NCBI GenBank assembly: GCA_036505295.1
Contig: DASXTQ010000084.1
Span: 1 to 64,000 of the forward strand
Length of the DNA: 64,000 bases
Direction of reading: 5' to 3'
Source of the DNA: WS-7 sp036505295
Lineage (GTDB): Bacteria > Eisenbacteria > RBG-16-71-46 > SZUA-252
In this document: in pieces, positions 1 through 9,467 of the stretch
Position numbering within the stretch: the stretch's first letter is position 1
Layout of the letters: the number at the start of each line of letters is the position of its first letter
Translations under genes and position numbers: made by a program
The notes under the pieces: model-generated
What the model was told of the DNA's origin: nothing
What the model saw: the letters and a program-made list of their open reading frames with translations, nothing else
The model's database searches: none

Positions 1-1411
<1,411 letters not shown>

Positions 1412-1415
<4 letters not shown>

Positions 1416-2848
1416 TTTCCGATGCAGAACTGAGAGAAGATGGCTTGGACCACGTCCTGATCGATACCGCGCCCCACGATTTCGCCGAGCGTCTGGCGGG
1501 CCTCCGTGAGATCGACCGCGATCAGATCGTAGGAAGAATCCTCCCTTAGGCCCCGCTCCGCGCGCTCCAGGGCCTCGACCGCCCGGCGCAGCAGCGCCTC
1601 CTGACGGACGCTCGTCGTCGGTAGCTCTTCGCCGGCGGCGTCGCCCGAGATGCGTCGAAGCGAATCGCGCAGCGCCTCGCGCAGCGGCTCCGCGCCGCCC
1701 GGGCGCACGGCCACGGTCTCAACCTCCGCGAGGAGCATGCTCTTGGGGATCCCGAGCTCCCGCGCGCGCGCGGCTCGGATCGCATCTGCATCGGCGGCCC
1801 ACCCCGGCACTTCGGCCGCGCGGGCGGCAGTGGGAGCGAGATCCGCCTTGTTCCATGCGACGACCAGCGGCCGATCGGCAACCACGGTCAAGACGGCGGC
1901 GTCCTCTTCCATGCAAGGCTCGGAGCGATCCAGCACCAAGACCGCGAGATCGGCGCGGCGGGCGGCGTCGTTCGTTCGTTCGAGCCCCAGCCGCTCCAGG
2001 GGATCCGAGGAGCGGCGGACGCCCGCGGCATCGCACAAGCGAAGCTCGGTCCCCTCCAGCCAGATCGACTCCTCGACTGTGTCGCGAGTGGTGCCGGGGA
2101 GCTCACTGACGATCGCGCGCTCGTAGCCGACGAGCGCGTTCAGGAGGCTCGACTTTCCGACGTTTGGTCTTCCCACGAGCGTGACCCTGACGCCTTGCTC
2201 CCGCCGGCGGGCCGCAGGCAGATGCGAGAGCCATTCTCGAAGCGGCGTCGCGATCCTCGAGCACCGGTCCGCGAGCGCCGGGCCGTCGAGCGATGCGTCG
2301 ATGTCGCTGGGGAAATCGATGCGCGCCTCGATCTCGGCGAGGAGCGGTACCAGATCGCGATCCAACTCCGCCACCCGGCGCGACAGCGCTCCGCCCAGAG
2401 TGGCCCCGGCGGCGCGAACGGCACGCTCGGATCGCGCCTTGACGAGCGCCGCCACGGCCTCCGCCTGCGCGAGATCGAGCTTGCCGTTCCGAAACGCGCG
2501 CTCGGTGAATTCGCCCGGGCGCGCCGCGCGCGCTCCTTCCGCGATCAGGGACTCCAAAATGGCGCGCGGGATCACGTACCCGCCGTGGGAGGAAATCTCG
2601 ACCACGTCCTCGCCCGTATAGGAGCACGGAGCGCGGAAGATCGAGAGCAAGACGGTGTCGAGCGGTGAATCGGATGCGTCGAGGAAACTTCCGAGGAGCA
2701 GTCGGTGGGAGCCGCTACGCTCCGGGGAGCGCCGGCCGCGGAAGCGGCGCGTCGCGATCGCGAGAGCCGAGGGGCCGCTCATCCGCACGATGGCGACGGC
2801 CGACTCTCCGGGTGCCGTGGCCAATGCCACGATCGTGTCGTTTTCCAC
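1412..2848 (-). CDS. mnmE: tRNA modification GTPase MnmE (TrmE)
   Basis: GTPase partner of MnmG in cmnm5U34 tRNA modification. The 478 aa length is normal. The N-terminal formyl-THF-binding domain begins ENDTIVALATAPGESAVAIVR. A G domain follows with G1 GRPNVGKSS (about residues 224-232), a G3-like DAAGVR (the family usually has DTAG) and G4 NKAD. The C-terminus ends in the invariant FCIGK, whose Cys is a family hallmark. The start is GTG; a nearby ATG is out of frame. The gene is followed directly by mnmG with a 4-nt overlap. Confidence 0.97.
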
Positions 2849-2865
2849 TTTCGGCCATGCCTCGT

Positions 2866-3678
2866 CTACTCGCGCGACCCGGCGCGCTTCTCTTCTTCGC
2901 GTCGGATGATGACCCGTTTGAAAAGACCGTCTCCGACGCTGGCGCTCGTGAATCCGTCGACTTCCGCGACCTCCAGGTGCACGATGCGGCGCTCGATCGC
3001 GGAGAGGGGCTCCGTCGATGCTTCGGCTCCGGTCTGCCCCACCTCGTCGATGAGATCGCGCGCCAGCTCGCGAAGGCTCTCCACGCGCCGATCGCGGTAT
3101 CCGGCGACGTCCACCTCGACGCGCGGAATTGCTTCCTCGGGCGCGCGTGCCCGCAACATTCGCGCGACGAGATGCTGAAGTGCGGCGAGCGTCTCTCCGT
3201 CGCGGCCGATAAGGAACTGATCCTTGTCCCCGGCTTGGATCGCGACACGGATCCCGTCGCGCGTCTTCTCGGCGCTCACCGTGGAAGGAAAGCCCATCTG
3301 CTCCACGATCCCCGCGCTGATCGAGCGCACCCCTTCGACGAGCTCGGGCGTGATCTTCGCGGGATCGAGGGGAGGCGGCGGGGGACCGTAGGTCTCGGCG
3401 GGGGCGCCGCGCCGTCCACCGCGATGAGCCTCCGCACCCACCGCGGACGCCTGCCGTCGCACGGCGCTGGCAGGAATCCGTGCGCCGTCGGGAGACGAAG
3501 TCGGATCCCGACGCCAGGCGCGCACCTTCACCGGGCGGAATCCGCCCAGGGAATTGGCCGAGCGGCCAGGATCGATCACTTCGATCGCGAGATCCTTGGG
3601 ACTGATACCCAGGCGGTCGGCCGCCTGATGCACCGCATCCCCGTAACTCGCTGCTTCGACCTGTATCGAATCACTCAT
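2866..3678 (-). CDS. jag: Jag/KhpB (EloR) RNA-binding protein
   Basis: The 270 aa protein has the Jag layout. An N-terminal Jag_N domain (residues about 1-55, SIQVEAASYGDAVHQAADRLG) is followed by a low-complexity Pro/Arg linker, a KH domain (about 115-190, with FLIGRDGETLAALQHL in place of the GxxG loop region) and an R3H domain (about 195-265, RRIVH providing the R-x3-H). KhpB-type proteins bind RNA and influence cell elongation and division in Gram-positive bacteria. Here only family membership is certain. It lies between yidC and mnmE, the usual place near oriC. Confidence 0.93.
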   Translation of the reverse strand: MSDSIQVEAASYGDAVHQAADRLGISPKDLAIEVIDPGRSANSLGGFRPVKVRAWRRDPTSSPDGARIPASAVRRQASAVGAEAHRGGRRGAPAETYGPPPPPLDPAKITPELVEGVRSISAGIVEQMGFPSTVSAEKTRDGIRVAIQAGDKDQFLIGRDGETLAALQHLVARMLRARAPEEAIPRVEVDVAGYRDRRVESLRELARDLIDEVGQTGAEASTEPLSAIERRIVHLEVAEVDGFTSASVGDGLFKRVIIRREEEKRAGSRE

Positions 3679-3702
3679 GTCGTATGCCCAGCACCGGCCG
3701 TC

Positions 3703-5415
3703 TCATCCCTGCGCGGCGAGCTTTCGGTCTTCCGCCAGATTGACCAGATACTGCTGAAGCGCCGAAAGAAGGTTGTTCACGGTCCAGTAGAGGATCACTC
3801 CAGACGGAAAAGTATACATAAAGAAGAGCATAAACAGAGGCATCACGTACATCATGCCTTTCTGGGCCGGGGCGACAGGGGTCTGGGACTGCAGCACATA
3901 CGTGCTGGCGGTCATGACGATAGGCATGAGGTGGATCGGGAAGCCGCCGATCGTGGCCAGCACGTCGGGAGCCGAGAGATCGCGAATGTAGCCGACGAAC
4001 CCCGAAGCCCGGAGCTCGACGGAAAAGAGGAGCACGTTGTAGAGGGCGATGAAGACGGGTACTTGCAAGAGCATCGGCAAGCATCCGCTCATCGGGTTGA
4101 CCTTGTTTTCCTTGTACAGGGCCATCATCGCCTGGTTGAGCTTCATCGGATCGCCTTTGTGCTTCTCCTGAAGCTCTTTGATCTTGGGCTGCAGGTGATG
4201 CATGACCTTCATCGAGCGCAGGCTCGCTTGGGTGAGCGGGTAGAAGAGAAACTTGGTCGCCGCGGCCAGGATGATGATCGCGATGCCGTAGTTCGGGATC
4301 ATCTTGTGGAGCAGATTCAGGCAGGTGAGCATGAGCACGCTGACGCCGCGCATCCACTTCCAACCCAGGTTCGCGACCTCGTCCAAGCCGGCTCCCACGG
4401 CCGCCAGCGTCTCGTAGTGGATTGGTCCCGCGTAGATACGCGCACGGCGCACCACCTCGCCGCCCGGAGGCGCGGCCCCGACGAACCACGCCGTCACGAG
4501 GCCGGATCCCGCGCTGCGAAAAACGACGTCCGAGACCGTTCCCGAGTCCGGAATGACCGCCGCGATGAAATACTTGCTGCGGCTCGCGACCCAGCGGACA
4601 TTTCCCGGAGGGACGATGCGCTCTCCGTTCGGCCCCAGCTTCCCCGCCGGAAAGCTCTCGAGCTTGGTGCCGAGGAGAGCCACCGCCTGCAGCTGCTCCC
4701 GCTTGGTCGCCGCCTCCGTGATCGGAAGGGGCGCGCCCCATCCGATGCGATAACGAATGGGGCCCAGCTCGGGGGGCGCCGAAACACGAACGTCGCTCTC
4801 GAGGAGCTTCCGGTCCTGGCCCACCTGATAGCTCTTCACGACCCGGATGCCGCTCGAATCGACCGCCTCGAAGGTCAACGCGCCGCCGACCGGGTCGTCG
4901 TGCGTGATCCGGAATGGCGCGTTCGAGAAGTCGATCGCGCGCGCGCCGGCCTCCACGATGATCAGGAAGGCACGCGCGCCGGGCGAGACCAAGTCCACGG
5001 GCGCCTTCCGGATCTGGTCCTTGTAGGAGTCCAGAATCCAGTGAGAGATCGCTCCGCCTTCGCTTGTGAACTCCGCCCGGAAATGCTCGGTCTTCACCTC
5101 GCGGGTCTCGATCGGTGCCGGCGAGACCCTGGCGCTGGTCAGGACGGCTCCCGTCGACAGGACGGCCGAGGTAGCGCCCCCGGGAGCCCCACTCGACGAA
5201 CTGCCGGCGGGAGCCCCGGCCTGGGGCTCTCCTGAAACGGGCGTTTGCGCGCTCCCCTGAGGCTTGGGAAGCGACGGGGCAGGTTGCCCCGCCGTGCCGC
5301 CCGGCTGGGACGGGACCGGTTTTCGGCGCGGGCGATAGAAATTCGGCGAGATCACCTGGTCCAGGAGCAGGACCATCATGATCATGACCATCGCGATGAG
5401 GACTTTACGATCCAT
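3703..5415 (-). CDS. yidC: membrane protein insertase YidC
   Basis: Inner-membrane insertase acting with or without SecYEG. The 570 aa length and the layout match the Gram-negative form. A first TM segment (MDRKVLIAMVMIMMVLLLDQ) is followed by a Pro/Ala/Gly-rich linker, a large periplasmic beta-super-sandwich domain (about residues 95-330) and the conserved five-TM 60KD_IMP domain (about 350-560). The last contains NYGIAIIILAAATKFLFYPL, the SMKVMHHLQPKIKELQEKHKGD loop and GCLPMLLQVPVFIALYNVL. A long periplasmic domain implies a diderm cell envelope. It is followed by jag after 24 nt. Confidence 0.97.
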   Translation of the reverse strand: MDRKVLIAMVMIMMVLLLDQVISPNFYRPRRKPVPSQPGGTAGQPAPSLPKPQGSAQTPVSGEPQAGAPAGSSSSGAPGGATSAVLSTGAVLTSARVSPAPIETREVKTEHFRAEFTSEGGAISHWILDSYKDQIRKAPVDLVSPGARAFLIIVEAGARAIDFSNAPFRITHDDPVGGALTFEAVDSSGIRVVKSYQVGQDRKLLESDVRVSAPPELGPIRYRIGWGAPLPITEAATKREQLQAVALLGTKLESFPAGKLGPNGERIVPPGNVRWVASRSKYFIAAVIPDSGTVSDVVFRSAGSGLVTAWFVGAAPPGGEVVRRARIYAGPIHYETLAAVGAGLDEVANLGWKWMRGVSVLMLTCLNLLHKMIPNYGIAIIILAAATKFLFYPLTQASLRSMKVMHHLQPKIKELQEKHKGDPMKLNQAMMALYKENKVNPMSGCLPMLLQVPVFIALYNVLLFSVELRASGFVGYIRDLSAPDVLATIGGFPIHLMPIVMTASTYVLQSQTPVAPAQKGMMYVMPLFMLFFMYTFPSGVILYWTVNNLLSALQQYLVNLAEDRKLAAQG

Positions 5416-5433
5416 GACGTCGCCGCGATCCGT

Positions 5434-5679
5434 TCAAGGGACCGGGTCGTAACCTCCGGGGTGGAACGGATGGCAGCGAAGGACGCGGCCTACGATGAGG
5501 ATCAACGCGCGTCGCAGCGGGCGCCGGGCCATCGCCTCTTCCGCGTAGGCGGCGCAGCTCGGCTCGAAGCGGCAGGAGCGTGGCAAGGAGGGAGAGATCG
5601 CCGCCCGGTAAAAGCGGATCAGGCACAAGAGGAGCCATCGTAGCCCCAAGGACGGGGTCGACCTCGCCTTTACGCTCAC
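5434..5679 (-). CDS. yidD: membrane protein insertion efficiency factor YidD
   Basis: Small (81 aa) basic protein that assists YidC. It carries the family core LIRFYRAAISPSLP, then SCRFEPSCAAYA with three conserved Cys, and ends in CHPFHPGGYDPVP. The GTG start overlaps the rnpA stop (GTGA), so the pair is translationally coupled. Confidence 0.95.
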   Translation of the reverse strand: MSVKARSTPSLGLRWLLLCLIRFYRAAISPSLPRSCRFEPSCAAYAEEAMARRPLRRALILIVGRVLRCHPFHPGGYDPVP

Positions 5680-6023
5680 GCGGGCTCCCGTCTCAGGAGC
5701 GCATTCATCTCGGCAGAGACGTCGTCGAACGTGGCGATCGAGCAGGCGCTTCGGGCGATCCAGACTCGCCAGGTCGCGCGGTCGCGCACGCCCGGGGAAA
5801 CCTTCCGGAATGCCTCCCTCAGGAGACGCTTCGCCCGATTCCGACGGACCGCGGGGCCGACCCTACGGCTGGCGACGAACGCGGTCCGGCCGTGGTCTGA
5901 GGTCCGCGGCATGCTCACCAATGTCATCAGGCTGCCGTGAATGGACTTCCCTGATTGATACACTTCGCGGAATTGCCAGCCTTGGTGCAGGCGGCGATCG
6001 CGCGGTCGAACCGCGCCGGGCAT
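5676..6023 (-). CDS. rnpA: ribonuclease P protein component
   Basis: Protein subunit of RNase P, which matures tRNA 5' ends. The protein is 115 aa. The hallmark RNRAKRLLREAFR (RNR motif) is present, as is the aromatic/basic N-terminal strand (FREVYQSGKSIHG). It lies 25 nt downstream of rpmH in the universal rpmH-rnpA order. The ATG at 6023 is used; the first few residues before RDRRLHQGWQF are not conserved, so the start is slightly uncertain. Confidence 0.95.
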   Translation of the reverse strand: MPGAVRPRDRRLHQGWQFREVYQSGKSIHGSLMTLVSMPRTSDHGRTAFVASRRVGPAVRRNRAKRLLREAFRKVSPGVRDRATWRVWIARSACSIATFDDVSAEMNALLRREPA

Positions 6024-6048
6024 CCTGGCCTCGAGCCTTGGGGCGACG

Positions 6049-6183
6049 CTATACCGTGAGGCGTTTGCGGCCTCGTTCTCGGCGGCGTTTCAGAACGGCG
6101 CGGCCGCCTCGCGTGCTCATGCGCTCACGAAAGCCGTGCACCTTCTTTCGGCGGCGATTGTGGGGCTGAAACGTGCGCTTCAC
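6049..6183 (-). CDS. rpmH: 50S ribosomal protein L34
   Basis: A 44-codon gene. The protein begins MKRTFQPHNRRRKKVHGF and continues RERMSTRGGRAVLKRRR, ending KRLTV, which is L34 over its full length. The start codon is GTG (ATG would be usual). A good sigma-70 promoter lies about 50-80 nt upstream. First gene of the leftward rpmH-rnpA-yidD-yidC-jag-mnmE-mnmG cluster. Confidence 0.97.
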   Translation of the reverse strand: MKRTFQPHNRRRKKVHGFRERMSTRGGRAVLKRRRERGRKRLTV

Positions 6184-6233
6184 GTGGATTGCCTCTGTCG
6201 TTGGGAACGGGATGGACCGAACACGAGCGTCGG

Positions 6234-6262
6234 ATTCTAACGAATCGCTTGGAATCGGTCAA
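6234..6262 (-). promoter_or_regulatory. predicted sigma-70 promoter of the rpmH cluster
   Basis: On the minus strand TTGACC (6262-6257), a 17-nt spacer and TAGAAT (6239-6234) match the -35/-10 consensus at 5/6 and 5/6. The start point would be near 6227, giving a leader of about 45 nt before the rpmH GTG. Confidence 0.65.
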
Positions 6263-6310
6263 TGCGAAAGCCCAGTGGCCGCAGGCGATACCGCGTCGCC
6301 AAAATTTTCG

Positions 6311-6340
6311 TTGCGCGGGCTGGAATCGCGAGCGTATTCT
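6311..6340 (+). promoter_or_regulatory. possible dnaA promoter
   Basis: TTGCGC, 18 nt, TATTCT on the plus strand is a moderate sigma-70 match inside the 400-bp rpmH-dnaA gap. It would give a long (about 240 nt) leader containing the hairpin at 6482-6524 and the DnaA boxes. A weak call. Confidence 0.3.
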
Positions 6341-6481
6341 GCGGCCATCGCGAAGGCCGAGAGCGTGAATGCTTCTCTCGCGCTCCGGGTCCTCGCCGCA
6401 CCGGGCTTCCCCCGCGCAAAACGACGCGCCCCTTCACCCGGACCTAAGAGTTGTGAGCATTCCTCAAGCCGATTTCCCTTC

Positions 6482-6524
6482 ATTGGGGCGTAACGGTTTC
6501 CGACATTACCCGTTACGCCCCAAT
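6482..6524. repeat. 15-bp perfect inverted repeat upstream of dnaA
   Basis: Arms ATTGGGGCGTAACGG (6482-6496) and CCGTTACGCCCCAAT (6510-6524) are exact reverse complements separated by 13 nt. The repeat ends 6 nt before the first DnaA box. There is no U-tract, so it does not look like a terminator. An operator, an origin element or a leader hairpin are possible. Confidence 0.85.
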
Positions 6525-6529
6525 TCATT

Positions 6530-6550
6530 TGTGGATAAATGTGTGGATAA
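6530..6550 (-). promoter_or_regulatory. two perfect DnaA boxes upstream of dnaA
   Basis: TGTGGATAA occurs at 6530-6538 and 6542-6550, each the exact complement of the consensus TTATCCACA. They are in the same orientation with a 12-bp register, and lie just before dnaA. They probably serve dnaA autoregulation and/or as an upstream part of a bipartite origin. Confidence 0.9.
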
Positions 6551-6583
6551 GCGGTGGACACCCTGTGCGGGGATGGGGACGAC

Positions 6584-7918
6584 ATGACGACGATGGAAAC
6601 GATGGTGGCCGGAGACATCTGGCAGGGCTCGCTCGAAAAGATTCAATCCCACATCTCAAGCCAAGCATTTGAAACATGGTTCCGCTCTCTCGATCCCCTG
6701 GAGTTTGACGGATCCGCGCTCGTTCTGGAGGTGCCGAGCCAGTTCTACGTCGACTGGCTGGATCACCATTACCGGGGGCTCATCGAATCCTCCCTCTCCG
6801 CGACGGCGGGGCGTCCGGTCGCTCTTTCCTTTCACGTCCGTTCCGTCGACGTTCCCGTTTTCGAGGAGCGCCCGCGCGGGCCGCTGCCCGGCAGGATCGA
6901 GTGCTACCTAAGCCCGCATAACACCTTCGAAACCTTTATCGTGGGCAGCGGCAATCAGTTCGCCCACGCGGTGGCGCAGGCGGTCGCGCAGAGTCCAGGG
7001 GAACGTTACAACCCGCTCTTTCTCTACGGCGGCGTCGGGCTGGGGAAGACCCATCTCATGCACGCGATCGGCCACCAGGTACGCGCCACGCGACCCCAGG
7101 CGCGGGTCTTTTTCGTGAGCGCCGAGAAGTTCATGAACGAGATGATTTACGCCATCCAGCACGCCACGACCCTCGAATTCAAGAGCCGCTACCGCACTGC
7201 CGACGTTCTCCTCATCGATGACATCCAGTTCCTCGCAGGAAAGGAGAGCACGCAGGAGGAGTTCTTTCACACCTTCAACACGCTCCACGACGCGCATAGG
7301 CAGATCGTCCTCACGAGCGACGGCCCGCCGAACGCGATGACCGCGATCGAGGAGCGGCTTGTCTCCCGGTTCACCTGGGGCGTGGTCGCCGATCTGCAGG
7401 CTCCCGATCTCGAAACGCGCGTGGCGATCGTCAAGAAGAAGGCCGAGCTGCAGGGCAGGAACATACCGAACGAGATCGCGCTTCTCCTGGCGAGCAACAT
7501 CAAGACCAACATCCGCGATCTGGAAGGCTCGCTCTCGCGGCTCCTCGCGTTCGCGGACCTCATGAGCCACGAGCTGACCATCGAGTTCGCACAGGAGGTG
7601 CTGCGCGATCAGATCAAGCCCGATCTCGCCCGGGTCGACCTCTCCGACATCCAGCGACTGGTCGCGAGGCATTTCAACGTCACGGAAGAGTCGATCCGCG
7701 GCAAACGCCGCACCGACGTCATCGCCTTCCCGCGCCAGGTGGGCATGTACATCGCCCGAGCGGTCACCGATCTCTCCTTCCAGGAGATCGGAGCGAAATT
7801 CGGCGGCCGCGACCATTCCACGGTGCTTCATGCCTGCCACAAGATCGAAGGGCTGATGACGACAGACAAGGAACTCAGGGTCGTTGTCGAAGACCTCATG
7901 GCGAGCCTGAGCACGTAA
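6584..7918 (+). CDS. dnaA: chromosomal replication initiator protein DnaA
   Basis: AAA+ initiator that binds DnaA boxes and melts oriC. Domain I starts DIWQGSLEKIQSHISSQAFETWF. Domain III has Walker A GGVGLGKTH (about residues 150-158), Walker B LLIDDIQFLAGKE, and VSRFTWGVVADLQAPDLETR with sensor residues. Domain IV ends with the DNA-binding signature GGRDHSTVLHACHKIEG. The ATG at 6584 (444 aa) is preferred. An in-frame GTG at 6554 adds ten non-conserved residues right beside the DnaA boxes and is less likely. Confidence 0.97.
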   Translation: MTTMETMVAGDIWQGSLEKIQSHISSQAFETWFRSLDPLEFDGSALVLEVPSQFYVDWLDHHYRGLIESSLSATAGRPVALSFHVRSVDVPVFEERPRGPLPGRIECYLSPHNTFETFIVGSGNQFAHAVAQAVAQSPGERYNPLFLYGGVGLGKTHLMHAIGHQVRATRPQARVFFVSAEKFMNEMIYAIQHATTLEFKSRYRTADVLLIDDIQFLAGKESTQEEFFHTFNTLHDAHRQIVLTSDGPPNAMTAIEERLVSRFTWGVVADLQAPDLETRVAIVKKKAELQGRNIPNEIALLLASNIKTNIRDLEGSLSRLLAFADLMSHELTIEFAQEVLRDQIKPDLARVDLSDIQRLVARHFNVTEESIRGKRRTDVIAFPRQVGMYIARAVTDLSFQEIGAKFGGRDHSTVLHACHKIEGLMTTDKELRVVVEDLMASLST

Positions 7919-8015
7919 CCCTTGTCTCTGGATTCAACCTGGCTTGGCGGTGGACACGCGGTGCACAAGTCCAGGAATCCGGGGCCTCCGCGGCGCACCG
8001 GGGATAACCAAAAGC

Positions 8016-8024
8016 TTATCCACA
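8016..8024 (+). promoter_or_regulatory. perfect DnaA box in oriC
   Basis: TTATCCACA, exact consensus, plus strand, about 100 bp after the dnaA stop. Its orientation is opposite to that of the two upstream boxes. Confidence 0.88.
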
Positions 8025-8204
8025 TCTCATCACAGGGGTCCGGCCGCACAAATGACCTCACACTACATTGGCACACAACAACTTACTTTCTAGGCCGGCG
8101 CCTCTATCCATACAATCCACCGACCCTATTACTACGTCTTCTATTCAAGGAACCTAATCTTCGTAGACCAGAGAGAAATCGCATAAAAATGAGGGGCTTT
8201 CCTA

Positions 8205-8233
8205 TTGTGAAAATGCCCCTATCCACCTATACT
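8205..8233 (+). promoter_or_regulatory. predicted dnaN promoter
   Basis: TTGTGA (8205-8210), 17 nt, TATACT (8228-8233) is a reasonable sigma-70 match (4/6 and 5/6) followed by an AT-rich stretch. It would give a leader of about 85 nt before the dnaN ATG at 8324. Confidence 0.5.
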
Positions 8234-8323
8234 TTTTTAGGACTTGAGACCCTCTCCCGAACCATCTGCAAACCCTAATCCAATAAAGGATTAACGGAGA
8301 TGATCACCGCCCAGGAAGTGGCT

Positions 8324-9457
8324 ATGAAATTCTCGATCGCGCAGACCGAGTTCCTCAACGCTTTGCAGGTGGTTTCGAGCGCCGTTCCGACGCGGACGAC
8401 GCTCCCGGTCCTGTCCAACATTCTTCTCGAAGCGTCCGAGGATCGCATCGAGATGCGCGCGACCGATCTGGATCTCGCAATCTCGACACGAGCGCAAGCC
8501 AGCGTGAAAGACATCGGGACACTGACGGTTCCGGCGAAGAAGCTTTTCGAGCTGGTGCGAAAGCTTCCGAGAGAAGAGCTCAAGGTCGAGGCGAAGGATT
8601 TGACGCTGAACATTGGAAGCAAGAACGGTCGCTACAAGTTCCTGTGCATCCGCCCGGAAGAATTTCCGGCGCTCCCCTCCGTCACCCCGGACGTGGAAGC
8701 ATCGCTGGATGCGGATCTCCTGGAGCGGCTCATCCGGCGCACGATCTACTCCGTCTCGACGGACGAGACGCGGCCGGCGCTGAACGGCTCGCTGCTTCAG
8801 ATCAGGGATGACGAGCTGCGCTTAGTGGCGACCGACGGGCACCGCCTCTCGAAGGCATCATGCAGGCCGGTGGGCGGGATTCCGTCGCCCCCGAAAGGGG
8901 ACGTGATTGTGCCGCTCAAGGCATTGAATCAGGTCCTGCGTCTCCTACCGGGAGCCTCGGGGCCTGTCCGGATTGGTATTTCCAAGAACCACGCTCAATT
9001 CGCCATCGGCGACACCACGCTCACGACGAAGCTGATCGAAGGGCCGTTCCCGAACTATGAGCAGGTGCTTCCAAAGCAGAACAACAAGCATCTAAGAGTA
9101 AAGCGGGATGATTTCGCCCAGGCGCTGGAGCGGGTTTCGGTTTTCTCCGACAGCCTCACGCGCCAAGTAAAGCTCTCCCTTCGCCCGAACCGTTTGACCC
9201 TGATCGTGCAGACGCCCGACCAGGGGGAGGCGACCGAAGAGCTGGACGCCCAGTACGCCTCGGACGATCTCGACATCGGTTACAACGCCGCCTACTTGCT
9301 CGACATTCTTCGCACCGTCGACAGCGAAGAGGTCGACATTCGTCTCAATACGCCGGTGACGGCCGGACTCATCGCGCCCACACCGCAAGGGGACAAGGGG
9401 AGCTCTGCGAACGAGGATCTCCTTTGTCTCGTGATGCCCCTCCGCCTGGCGAGCTGA
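8324..9457 (+). CDS. dnaN: DNA polymerase III sliding clamp, beta subunit
   Basis: Ring-shaped processivity clamp. It starts MKFSIAQTEFLNALQVVSSAVPTR and shows three repeated clamp domains, with LPVLSNILLEA, ATDLDLAI, RPALNGSLLQI and ATDGHRLS as typical landmarks. The protein is 377 aa. The ATG at 8324 is chosen because AGGAAG lies 5 nt upstream and MKF is the family N-terminus. An in-frame ATG at 8300 adds eight residues. The C-terminus ends LVMPLRLAS, close to the usual MPMR(L). Confidence 0.97.
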   Translation: MKFSIAQTEFLNALQVVSSAVPTRTTLPVLSNILLEASEDRIEMRATDLDLAISTRAQASVKDIGTLTVPAKKLFELVRKLPREELKVEAKDLTLNIGSKNGRYKFLCIRPEEFPALPSVTPDVEASLDADLLERLIRRTIYSVSTDETRPALNGSLLQIRDDELRLVATDGHRLSKASCRPVGGIPSPPKGDVIVPLKALNQVLRLLPGASGPVRIGISKNHAQFAIGDTTLTTKLIEGPFPNYEQVLPKQNNKHLRVKRDDFAQALERVSVFSDSLTRQVKLSLRPNRLTLIVQTPDQGEATEELDAQYASDDLDIGYNAAYLLDILRTVDSEEVDIRLNTPVTAGLIAPTPQGDKGSSANEDLLCLVMPLRLAS

Positions 9458-9467
9458 CCCGGAACGC

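Larger units (their letters stand above)
7919..8323. other. predicted oriC (dnaA-dnaN intergenic region)
   Basis: A 405-bp gene-free region between dnaA and dnaN. It is clearly more AT-rich than its surroundings from about 8040 onward. It holds one perfect DnaA box (8016-8024), weaker box-like sites such as CTATCCACC at 8219-8227, and a minus-strand run TAGAAGACGTAGTAATAG (within 8126-8146) that resembles DnaA-trio repeats. An imperfect hairpin (AGGGGC at 8192-8197 with GCCCCT at 8215-8220) overlaps the dnaN promoter. Gene strand polarity reverses at rpmH/dnaA, consistent with bidirectional replication from here. Confidence 0.75.

Noticed and set aside
2665..5235. Plus-strand ORF of 856 codons across mnmE, jag and yidC
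   Set aside because: Antisense to three certain genes, Arg-rich with no recognisable domain. Same GC-bias effect.
6554..6583. GTG start for dnaA at 6554
   Set aside because: It adds ten non-conserved residues, starts 4 nt after a DnaA box, and has no Shine-Dalgarno. The ATG at 6584 suits the family N-terminus.
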